DNA of 5,426 bases from Actinomycetota bacterium (lineage in GTDB: Bacteria; Actinomycetota; Thermoleophilia; Solirubrobacterales; Solirubrobacteraceae): contig VAYD01000085.1 in assembly GCA_005883905.1 (NCBI GenBank), positions 1 through 5,426 of the forward strand, in the 5' to 3' direction. Positions 1 through 5,426 of the stretch are shown here, piece after piece. Each line of letters begins with the position of its first letter. Position 1 is the stretch's first letter. The notes beneath the pieces were generated by a model. That model had not been told where the DNA came from and did no database searches. It saw only the letters and a list, made by a program, of their open reading frames with translations. Made by a program: the position numbers and the translations under genes.

Positions 1-1251
1 GGGCTGCTCCACGACTGTCCACCGTCGCCGGAGTGACGGAAGTAGACGTTGGTCGGGATGCCGGGCGCGCTGGTGTTGTCGTTGTCGTCGTAGTACAGGA
101 GGCCGACCTCGCCGTCGTTGCCGACCGCGACCGCGTCGTTGAACGACTGCGCGGAGTCGTGGTGGCTGACGACCGCCGGCGCGGACCAGTGCTGGCCACC
201 GTCGGTCGACCGCGACAGCACGATCTTGTTGGTCGAGCCGCCCAAGCCGTCGGCCCAGGTGACGTACAGCGCGCCGGAGGCGGGATCGACCGCGATGTCC
301 GGCAGGTAGTCGCCGACGCGCAGTGGCTGGCCGTCCGCGAACACGCCGACGGTGCCGATCTTCGCGATCTTCGTCGGCGAGCTCCAGTGCCTGCCGCCGT
401 CGAGCGACCGCATGACCGCCATGTAGACGCCGTTCGCGTTGGGCTGCACGCCGGCGCCCTTGAACAGGATCGCCTGGCTGTCGAGGCTTGGGCGCCGACC
501 ACGTATCGCCGCCGTCGGTGGTCCGCGAGATCATCGGCGTGCCGCGGTAGGAGAACGCGTGCACCAGCTTGTCGAAGCTGATGTTCTCGCCCGGCAGGTT
601 GCCCTGGATCCAGGTCGCCCAGGCGCGGTTGGCGTTGTAGGGATCGGCGGTGATCGACTGCTTGTCGAAGAACACGACGCCCGTCGGGTCGTTCTCGCGA
701 GAGATCTGCGAGGGGGCGCTCCACGTGACGCCGCCATCGTCGGATACCGAGGTGCTCAGGGCGTTCTCGCCCGTCAGGCTGCCATCGACGATCGACAGGC
801 CGATCTGGTACGCCCGGCCGGCCGAGTCGAACGAGATCCATGGGTCGGTCGCTCGCGGCAGCTGCTCCTCGGTCTGCTCGGCGGGATCGTCGATCGAGCA
901 GGAGCTGAACTCGGCCCAGCTGTGGTCGTTGTAGCTGCTGCCGCCGGTGAACGACGTCGCGGCGAGCAGGCCGTGCGCGCCGCCGTCGGACCAGCGGTCC
1001 TGCTGGTAGACGCCGATCACGTTGCCCTGGTCGGTCGGGTTGACGGCGACGAGCGGCTCGACCTCGGTGTCCTTGTAGTTGACCTGGTCCGGCGGGTTCT
1101 CTGCCTGCGCCGGGCACGGGTCGACGAACGGGCTCATCGCCTGGCTGGCCGTCACGGGCGAGCCAGGCGTGTACGTGGTCGCACCAGGCGCCGGGGCCGC
1201 GGTTGCGGCGGCGGTCGCGAGGGCGGCGGCAAGGCCGAGGGTGAAGCGCAT
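1..1251 (-). CDS. Secreted Asp-box (BNR) sialidase-like beta-propeller protein, 3' part outside window, frame disrupted near 490
   Basis: An exported beta-propeller protein of the sialidase/BNR type. The ATG at 1251-1249 follows a GGGAGG ribosome binding site and opens a signal peptide: MRF, then an Ala/Leu-rich stretch to about residue 19 and a possible cut after ATAA. The mature N-terminus carries two cysteines (C46, C118) that could form a disulfide. Five Asp boxes (S/T-x-D-G-G-x-x-W type) are visible: 744-721 (SDDGGVTW), 522-499 (TTDGGDTW), 407-384 (SLDGGRHW), 209-186 (STDGGQHW) and 32-9 (SGDGGQSW). The first two read in the start frame. The last three read only after a one-base shift at about 487-492, giving about 254 residues before and 162 after. 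No stop appears in either frame before the left edge. The Asp-box fold is clear, but catalytic sialidase residues cannot be assigned, so glycosidase activity is unproven. It may be a sequencing error, a pseudogene or, less likely, a recoded gene. It diverges from the sugar operon. Confidence 0.82.
   Translation of the reverse strand, partial: MRFTLGLAAALATAAATAAPAPGATTYTPGSPVTASQAMSPFVDPCPAQAENPPDQVNYKDTEVEPLVAVNPTDQGNVIGVYQQDRWSDGGAHGLLAATSFTGGSSYNDHSWAEFSSCSIDDPAEQTEEQLPRATDPWISFDSAGRAYQIGLSIVDGSLTGENALSTSVSDDGGVTWSAPSQISRENDPTGVVFFDKQSITADPYNANRAWATWIQGNLPGENISFDKLVHAFSYRGTPMISRTTDGGDTWSAPKPRQPGDPVQGRRRAAQRERRLHGGHAVARRRQALELADEDREDRHRRRVRGRPATARRRLPAGHRGRSRLRRAVRHLGRRLGRLDQQDRAVAVDRRWPALVRAGGRQPPRLRAVVQRRGRGRQRRRGRPPVLRRQRQHQRARHPDQRLLPSLRRRWTVVEQP
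487..492 (-). other. Frame disruption (net one extra base) inside the Asp-box gene
   Basis: On the coding strand the sequence reads GCG CCC AAG CCT CGA. The start frame gives ...TWSAPKPRQP and then Arg-rich low-quality sequence (GRRRAAQRERR). Skipping one base after CCC gives ...TWSAP-SLDSQAILFKG and restores family-like sequence with three further Asp boxes. The net change is one extra base or two missing bases. The start frame has no stop before base 1, so an intact but wrong translation would be called by default. Confidence 0.85.
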
Positions 1252-1257
1252 CCTGTA

Positions 1258-1263
1258 CCTCCC
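1258..1263 (-). promoter_or_regulatory. Ribosome binding site of the Asp-box gene
   Basis: GGGAGG on the minus strand lies six bases before the ATG at 1251-1249. It fixes the start of the secreted propeller protein and agrees with the signal peptide that follows directly. Confidence 0.8.
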
Positions 1264-1372
1264 AATGCGGATGAACCGGTGGTCGCTGGAGCGTCCTCCA
1301 CGAGCCTCAAAAACGCAAGGAGCGCGGTATTCGGCACGACGCGCCGCCGCGCCGCGATGTAGCGTCCACGCG
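1264..1372. promoter_or_regulatory. Divergent intergenic spacer, presumed bidirectional promoter region
   Basis: A 109-base gap between the minus-strand propeller gene and the plus-strand SDR gene must carry the promoters for both. It contains the only A-rich patch nearby (CTCAAAAACGCAA, 1306-1318) and a small inverted repeat TGGAG-CGTC-CTCCA (1287-1300) that could be an operator half-site pair. On the minus strand a TTGCGT hexamer (1318-1313) is a possible -35, but I could not find a convincing -10. An AAGGAG at 1317-1322 is not correctly spaced from any in-frame start. The role is inferred from gene orientation; no box is assigned firmly. Confidence 0.4.
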
Positions 1373-2707
1373 GTGGCGACGCCCAACCCATCGGAGGACG
1401 CCGGCGCCGGAAGCGGGGTCCTCGTCACAGGCGGCGCCGGGTTCATCGGCTCGCATGTGGTCGACGCATTGGTGAGAGCGGGTCACCGCCCGCGGATCGT
1501 CGACATCCGCCAGGACGAGCACCACCACCGCGACGGCGCCGTCGAGCACGTCCGCGCCGACCTCGGCAACCTCAAGACGCTCGAGCGCGCGATGCGCGGC
1601 TGCGCGGCGGTGATCCACCTGGCCGCCGCCGCCGACGTCGGCGAGGTCGCCCGCGATCCGGTCGAGTCCGAGCGGCGCAACACGCACTGCACGCTGCACG
1701 TGCTCGAGGCCGCGCGCCGCGCCCAGGTGCCGCGGGTCGTCTATGCCTCGACGATCTGGGTCTACTCCGACGTCCGAGCCGACGAGGTCGACGAGGAGAC
1801 GCCGCTCATGCCGCCCGCGCACCTGTACACCGCGACGAAGCTGGCGGGCGAGCTGTACTGCCGCTCCTACCAGGAGCTCTATGGGCTCGAGTACACCGTG
1901 CTGCGCTTCGGCATCCCGTACGGGCCGCGCGCGCGGCCCGCAGCGGTGATCCCGCAGTTCGTCCAGAAGGCGCTCGACGGCACGCCGCTGACGATCGCGG
2001 GCGACGGCAGCCAGTCGCGCGCGTTCGTGTACGTGGAGGACCTGGCCGACGGCGTCGTGCGCGCGCTCGCTCCCGTGGCCGCGAATCGCACGTACAACCT
2101 CGCCGCCGACGAGCGCGTGACGATCGCCGAGATCGCCGATGCGGTCTGCGAGCAGGTCCAGCCGGTGCCGATCGAGCGGGTGCCCGCACGTGGCGGCGAC
2201 TTCGCGGGCGCGACCGTCTGCAACGGGCGCGCGAAGGAGGAGCTCGGGTGGAGCGCCTCGACGTCCTTCAGCGAGGGCCTCGGCCGCTACGTCGCCTGGC
2301 ACAAGGAGCGCGACGCCGCGCCGGTCTACGAACGGCAGCTGCTGCCCGCCGTCGTCGCAGGCATGAACCGGGTGCTCCTCGGCCTCTGGGTGCTCGTCTC
2401 GCTCGCGGCGCTCGCGGCGCTGGATCCTCTCTCCGACGTGGTCGGGCGCGAGACCACGCTCGTGCTCGGCGCCCTGCTGCTCGTGCCGCTCGCCGCCGCC
2501 GTGCTGCGGCCGCAGATCGGGCGTCCGGCCTGCTGGGGGCTCGCCGGCGCCGAGCTGGCGGTGGCGTTCCTGCCTTGGCCGGGGGCGCTCGGGAGGGTGG
2601 GCCACGAGCATCAGATCAGCCTTCTTGTGGTGGCGCTGGTGGCCGTTCTGGCTGCGGATGTCGCCGGGCGCGGCGGGCTGCTGCGCCCGGATGAACAGCG
2701 CACGTGA
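1373..2707 (+). CDS. Extended SDR NAD-dependent sugar-nucleotide epimerase/dehydratase-like protein fused to a four-helix membrane tail
   Basis: A 444-residue protein. Residues 16-320 form an extended short-chain dehydrogenase: NAD-binding TGGAGFIG (19-26), acidic D at the end of strand 2 (VDIRQ), HLAAAADVG, the ASTIWVY strand with S126/T127, catalytic Y152 and K156 (YTATK), and a C-terminal substrate region ending GGDF...LGW...Y-V-A-W. Such enzymes epimerise, dehydrate or reduce nucleoside-diphosphate sugars in the cytoplasm. The D-E pair after T seen in RmlB-type 4,6-dehydratases is absent (I128, W129), so epimerase or ketoreductase chemistry is likelier. Residues 331-436 hold four hydrophobic helices (about 333-350, 361-378, 385-402, 414-431), unusual for a family normally about 300-340 residues long. 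The GTG at 1373 is chosen because it directly precedes the fold; in-frame ATGs at 1265 and 1271 would add non-conserved sequence through the promoter spacer. No Shine-Dalgarno site is evident. It overlaps the next gene by GTGA. Exact substrate unknown. Confidence 0.85.
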   Translation: MATPNPSEDAGAGSGVLVTGGAGFIGSHVVDALVRAGHRPRIVDIRQDEHHHRDGAVEHVRADLGNLKTLERAMRGCAAVIHLAAAADVGEVARDPVESERRNTHCTLHVLEAARRAQVPRVVYASTIWVYSDVRADEVDEETPLMPPAHLYTATKLAGELYCRSYQELYGLEYTVLRFGIPYGPRARPAAVIPQFVQKALDGTPLTIAGDGSQSRAFVYVEDLADGVVRALAPVAANRTYNLAADERVTIAEIADAVCEQVQPVPIERVPARGGDFAGATVCNGRAKEELGWSASTSFSEGLGRYVAWHKERDAAPVYERQLLPAVVAGMNRVLLGLWVLVSLAALAALDPLSDVVGRETTLVLGALLLVPLAAAVLRPQIGRPACWGLAGAELAVAFLPWPGALGRVGHEHQISLLVVALVAVLAADVAGRGGLLRPDEQRT

Positions 2708-3690
2708 TCCCGGACTTCCAGCGCTTCGCGATCGGGTTCGACGACCGCGATCGAGCCCGCCTGCACGAGCTGTGGGACGGCATCCTCGATCGCGGCCAGT
2801 GGTCGGAGGGCGAGTGCACGCGGCAGTTCGAGCAGGCGTGGGGCGCGTGGAACGGCCTCGACGCTGTCGCGTTCTCGGGCTGGGCGGGGGCCGCCCTGGC
2901 GGCGCTGACGTGGGCCGGCGTGGCGGGGGAGGTCGTGCTCTGCCCATCGAACACGTTCATGGCGACGCCGCTGGCTGCGCTGCACCTCGGCGCGCGCGTC
3001 GCGTTCGTCGACTGCAATCGCGAAGACCTCTGCATGTCGTTCGAGGACCTCGAGCGCAAGGTCGCCGAGCACCGGCCCAAGGTGGTCTTCCTGGTACACA
3101 TCGGCGGCCACATCGCGTTCGACGTCGAGCGGATCGCCGACCTGTGCCGCTCGGAGGGGATCGTGCTGATCGAGGACTGCGCGCACGCGCACGGCGCGGA
3201 TTGGAACGGCCGGCGGCCGGGCAGCTGGGGCGACGCCGGCGTGTGGTCCTTCTACGCGACGAAGACCGTCTCGACGGGCGAGGGCGGGATGCTCGTCTCG
3301 CGCCACCAGGACCTGCTCGAGTTCGCGCGCGCGTTTCGCAACTACGGCAAGCCCGACCACGACGTGCAGGGCCTCAACCTTCGCATGAGCGAGTTCACGG
3401 CGGCGCTCGGGGCGGTGCAGGCGCAGCGGCTGGAGGAGATCGTGACCTGGAAGAACCGGGTCGCGCGCGAGCACCTGGATCCGGTCCATGCCGCGCGGCT
3501 GCAGCTGCCCGACGGCATGCGCTCGGGGCTCTACAAGTACATCGTCTTCTCCGAGCTCGAGCGCTCGACCGGGAAGGTCTACGACCAGCCGTGCCATCGC
3601 ATCCTCGGCCACTCGGTCGATCTGCCCAACAGCGACTGGGTCGCGCACAACCACTGGTGCGCGCCGCTCTACTACCGGCCCGACGAGTGA
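2704..3690 (+). CDS. DegT/DnrJ/EryC1/StrS family PLP-dependent sugar-nucleotide aminotransferase
   Basis: A 328-residue fold-type I aminotransferase of the family that aminates keto-sugar nucleotides, usually with glutamate as amino donor. Visible landmarks are the N-terminal IPDFQR start and DRGQWSEG segment, CPSNTFMAT (80-88), IEDCAHAHG with D158 expected to contact the PLP ring nitrogen, SFYATKTVSTGEGG with K187 as the Schiff-base lysine, then RNYGKPDHD and LNLRMSEFTAALG. The usual G-T/S phosphate-binding turn near residue 60 reads SGWAGAAL, which is odd. The protein ends at HWCAPLYYRPDE, where relatives (often 360-400 residues) usually have one more short helix. The GTG start overlaps the SDR stop as GTGA with no visible ribosome site, so translation is probably coupled to the SDR gene. 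With the adjacent SDR this indicates amino-sugar biosynthesis. Family assignment is strong; the sugar and carbon position aminated are unknown. Confidence 0.9.
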   Translation: MIPDFQRFAIGFDDRDRARLHELWDGILDRGQWSEGECTRQFEQAWGAWNGLDAVAFSGWAGAALAALTWAGVAGEVVLCPSNTFMATPLAALHLGARVAFVDCNREDLCMSFEDLERKVAEHRPKVVFLVHIGGHIAFDVERIADLCRSEGIVLIEDCAHAHGADWNGRRPGSWGDAGVWSFYATKTVSTGEGGMLVSRHQDLLEFARAFRNYGKPDHDVQGLNLRMSEFTAALGAVQAQRLEEIVTWKNRVAREHLDPVHAARLQLPDGMRSGLYKYIVFSELERSTGKVYDQPCHRILGHSVDLPNSDWVAHNHWCAPLYYRPDE

Positions 3691-4532
3691 GCAGCGGAAG
3701 CAGCCTCGGAGGCGTCGCGCTGGCGGCAGCCGCCGCGGTCTGCTTCGACGGGGCGCTCGCCTTCCAGGCCGCCGAGGCGCGCCGTGAGGACGCGATGCGC
3801 GCGGGCCATCTGCTCGCGCGCCTCGTGCGGCGCCCGCGCTGGCTGCTCGCGACCGGGCTCGCGGTGGTCGGCTGGCCGCTGCAGCTCGCGGCGCTGTCGC
3901 TCGCGCCCGTCACGCTCGTGCAGCCGACGCTGGCGTTCGGGCTGGTCGTGCTGCTCGCCGCGAGCGCGGTCGTGCTGCACGAGCCCGTCGGGCGCGTCGA
4001 GGTCGCGGGCGCGCTCGCGATCATCGGCGGCGTCGTCGTGTTGACGCTTGTCGCCCCCAGCCACGAGGACAGCCACAGCGGGCTCGTCTCCCTGCTGGCG
4101 GTGATCGCGCCCCTGGCCGTGCTGGCGCTGACGCCGTGGCTGCGCCACGGGCGCGGGCGCCCCGCCGCGCTTGGCGCCGCAGCGGGCTTCGTCGCCACGG
4201 GCCTCACGACGAAGCTCGTGTCGGACGGGCTCGGCACCGGTGACGTGCTCGCGATCGTGGGATGGGGCGTGCTGACGGCGCTGCTGGCCGTCGCGGCCGC
4301 CGCCGACGACATGGGCGCGATGCAGGACCTGCCCGCATCGCGCGTGGCGCCCGCGATCCTCGTGGCGGAGATCGTCGGGCCGGTGCTGCTCGCGCCGTTC
4401 CTGTTCGGCGAGCGGTGGAGTCAGACGCCGGGTGGCGGCGTCTGGATCGTGGTCGGGCTGGTCGCTGTGCTCTGCGGGGCGCTGCCGCTGGCTGCGAGCA
4501 CGACGTCGGCTGCGGCCGGCAGCGAGGCGTAG
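3687..4532 (+). CDS. DMT/EamA-superfamily integral membrane transporter
   Basis: A 281-residue, Ala/Leu/Val-rich membrane protein with about nine clear hydrophobic helices (family norm ten). Each half shows the EamA-like pattern of a helix ending in an acidic E-P or E-R turn followed by a glycine-rich helix: VLHEPVGRVEVAGALAIIGG in the first half, FGERW...GGGVWIVVGL in the second. Charged loops lie after helix 1 (RREDAMRAGHLLARLVRRPR) and mid-protein (SHEDSHS). DMT proteins export or exchange small metabolites; some small members flip lipid-linked sugars, and the related NIPA group moves Mg2+, so the substrate cannot be told here. The GTG at 3687 is chosen because it forms a GTGA overlap with the aminotransferase stop; the frame stays open further upstream only because it shadows the aminotransferase gene. 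The 3' end overlaps the convergent glycosyltransferase gene by 112 bases. Confidence 0.8.
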   Translation: MSSGSSLGGVALAAAAAVCFDGALAFQAAEARREDAMRAGHLLARLVRRPRWLLATGLAVVGWPLQLAALSLAPVTLVQPTLAFGLVVLLAASAVVLHEPVGRVEVAGALAIIGGVVVLTLVAPSHEDSHSGLVSLLAVIAPLAVLALTPWLRHGRGRPAALGAAAGFVATGLTTKLVSDGLGTGDVLAIVGWGVLTALLAVAAAADDMGAMQDLPASRVAPAILVAEIVGPVLLAPFLFGERWSQTPGGGVWIVVGLVAVLCGALPLAASTTSAAAGSEA

Positions 4533-5426
4533 GGGGGGTCGTGGCGCGGGCGCTCCTCGCGCAGCAGGCGGGGGAGGAGCGCGGTCAGCTCCTTGCGCTT
4601 CGCCGCGACGTGCGCGAGGCCGAAGCGCTCGTAGGCGCGGTTGTTGACGCGGATGTGGCCGTGGCCCCATCCGTAGGAGATCGCATGGGTCCCACAGAGC
4701 TGCGCCTCGAGCATCGTCAGCCCGGCGGTCGAATGGATCAGGACGTCGGCGGCCGCCATCCACTCGACCATGCGGTCCGTGAACGGGACCGCGTGCAGCC
4801 GCGGCTCGCCGCGGCGTGTGAGCCTCGCGCGGAGCTTGTCGTTGGAGCCGCACAGGCAGGCGACGTTCGGCGCCGACGGGTCGCGCAGCGCGGCGTCGAC
4901 GGCCTCGTCGAGGCGCCCGACGCCCCATCCGCCGCCGGACACGAGCACGAGCGGCGTCTGCGGATCGAGCCCGAGCGCGGCGCGCGCCGCCTCGCGCGCG
5001 GGCGGGTCCTCGAACGCCGCGCGGACCATGCCGCGCGCGTGCGCGATCGGGTGCGAGGACCCGGCGATCTGGGCGACCTCCGCGCGCGACTCGGCGTGGA
5101 TGATGAGGTGGGCGTCGATGCCCGGGTGGGCCCAGTAGCGCAGCGCCGCCAGGTCGGTGATCGCCGACACCGCCGGGACGGCGAGCCGGCCGGCGGCGCG
5201 CATCCGGCCCAGAACCTCCGTCGCGCCGGGATAGGTCGAGACGATCACGTCGGGCCTGTGCTGCGCGACGAGCCGCTGGATCACGGGGCTCGCAAGGCGT
5301 GCTCCGGCCCGCTGCGCCAGCTCGCGTGTCGGCGCGAGCGTGGCGACGAAGAAGTACTGCAGCGCGAAGAGCCAGGGCAGCCGCCGCAACACGGTCTCCG
5401 CGCCGGTGCGCATCGCCGACTCGAGG
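4421..5426 (-). CDS. GT28 / MGDG-synthase-like glycosyltransferase, 5' end outside window
   Basis: A GT-B glycosyltransferase resembling monogalactosyldiacylglycerol synthase and processive diacylglycerol glucosyltransferases, which add a sugar from an NDP-sugar to a membrane lipid at the inner leaflet. Visible parts: an N-domain segment (LPWLFALQYFFVAT, DVIVSTYPGATEVLGRMR, VSAITDLAALRYWAHPGIDAHLIIH) and the GT28 C-domain (LVLVSGGGWGVGRLDEA, CLCGSNDKLRARL, ADVLIHSTAGLTMLEA, GWGHGHIRVNN). The glycine-rich N-terminal acceptor loop (GGGH-type) of the family is missing. The frame stays open beyond the ATG at 5413 to the window edge (LESA-MRTG), so that ATG is probably internal. The last 22 or so residues are Ser/Thr/Pro-rich and antisense to the transporter, and look like an unconserved tail. 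Acceptor and donor are unknown; a surface glycolipid role is inferred from the family and neighbours. Confidence 0.75.
   Translation of the reverse strand, partial: LESAMRTGAETVLRRLPWLFALQYFFVATLAPTRELAQRAGARLASPVIQRLVAQHRPDVIVSTYPGATEVLGRMRAAGRLAVPAVSAITDLAALRYWAHPGIDAHLIIHAESRAEVAQIAGSSHPIAHARGMVRAAFEDPPAREAARAALGLDPQTPLVLVSGGGWGVGRLDEAVDAALRDPSAPNVACLCGSNDKLRARLTRRGEPRLHAVPFTDRMVEWMAAADVLIHSTAGLTMLEAQLCGTHAISYGWGHGHIRVNNRAYERFGLAHVAAKRKELTALLPRLLREERPRHDPPYASLPAAADVVLAASGSAPQSTATSPTTIQTPPPGV
4550..4582. repeat. Nine-base inverted repeat just past the transporter stop, possible hairpin
   Basis: GCGCTCCTC (4550-4558) pairs perfectly with GAGGAGCGC (4574-4582) across a 15-base spacer, starting 18 bases after the transporter stop. 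There is no T-run on either strand, so it is not a canonical intrinsic terminator. It lies inside the glycosyltransferase coding sequence (RLLREER region), where GC-rich codons could produce it by chance. A role in ending or stabilising the plus-strand operon transcript is only a possibility. Confidence 0.3.

Noticed and set aside
487..492. Programmed frameshift site as the leading explanation
   Set aside because: There is no stop codon at the site, no stimulatory Shine-Dalgarno-like element that I can see, and no family precedent known to me. An indel (error or mutation) is simpler.
1341..1357. GC-rich GCGCCGCCGCGCCGCG tract before the SDR start
   Set aside because: It looks like a short repeat, but such runs are common in this base composition and there is no regular unit or second copy.
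439..1362. A 307-codon open frame on the plus strand across the propeller gene
   Set aside because: It is antisense to the Asp-box protein and its signal peptide and ribosome site; the translation is low-complexity Val/Arg/Gly without domain features.
1079..1372. Upstream extension of the SDR reading frame to an ATG at 1079
   Set aside because: The added sequence is antisense to the propeller N-terminus and crosses its ribosome site and promoter spacer; the SDR fold begins right after the GTG at 1373.
1307..2947. A 546-codon open frame on the minus strand across the SDR gene
   Set aside because: It is antisense to a clear SDR with all its motifs, is rich in Arg/Ala/His with no recognisable domain, and is explained by high GC removing stop codons.
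2625..3686. Long upstream extension of the transporter frame, which would suggest a large fusion protein
   Set aside because: This stretch is an out-of-frame shadow of the aminotransferase gene and reads as Arg/Gly/Pro-rich noise. The transporter starts naturally at the GTGA overlap (3687).
3672..4928. A 418-codon open frame on the minus strand across the transporter and glycosyltransferase 3' ends
   Set aside because: It is a different frame from the glycosyltransferase, has Arg/His/Gln-rich composition and no domain, and is a typical high-GC shadow.

Overview
The window is very GC-rich throughout, with G or C in most third codon positions, GTG starts and 4-base gene overlaps. This fits a high-GC actinobacterium. 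A soil-type lineage such as Thermoleophilia/Solirubrobacterales is a guess from the style of the proteins, not something the sequence proves. I see no tRNA, rRNA, CRISPR array, insertion sequence or phage gene.

Left part (1-1251, minus strand): the 5' portion of a secreted Asp-box (BNR/sialidase-fold) beta-propeller protein, running off the left edge. It has a good ribosome binding site and a signal peptide. A one-base frame disruption lies at about 487-492. Both frames stay open to the window edge, so the damage is easy to miss. A 109-base divergent spacer (1264-1372) separates it from the next block and should hold promoters for both directions.

Centre (1373-4532, plus strand): three genes joined by two GTGA stop/start overlaps. 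They encode (i) an extended SDR NAD-dependent sugar-nucleotide epimerase/dehydratase-like protein with an extra four-helix membrane tail, (ii) a DegT/DnrJ/EryC1/StrS-type PLP aminotransferase of sugar nucleotides, and (iii) a DMT/EamA-type integral membrane transporter. The overlaps imply one transcript with coupled translation. The set suggests a small pathway in which a keto-sugar nucleotide is modified and aminated at the membrane, with a permease that may move the product or a lipid-linked form.

Right part (4421-5426, minus strand): most of a GT28/MGDG-synthase-like glycosyltransferase whose start lies beyond the right edge. It converges on the transporter and overlaps its 3' end by 112 bases. 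A lipid glycosyltransferase beside sugar-nucleotide enzymes and a permease suggests cell-surface glycan or glycolipid assembly.

Most worth a second look: the SDR-membrane fusion, the coupled SDR/aminotransferase/permease trio (which resembles the Arn lipid-modification logic in outline only), the hidden frameshift in the propeller gene, and the long convergent overlap.
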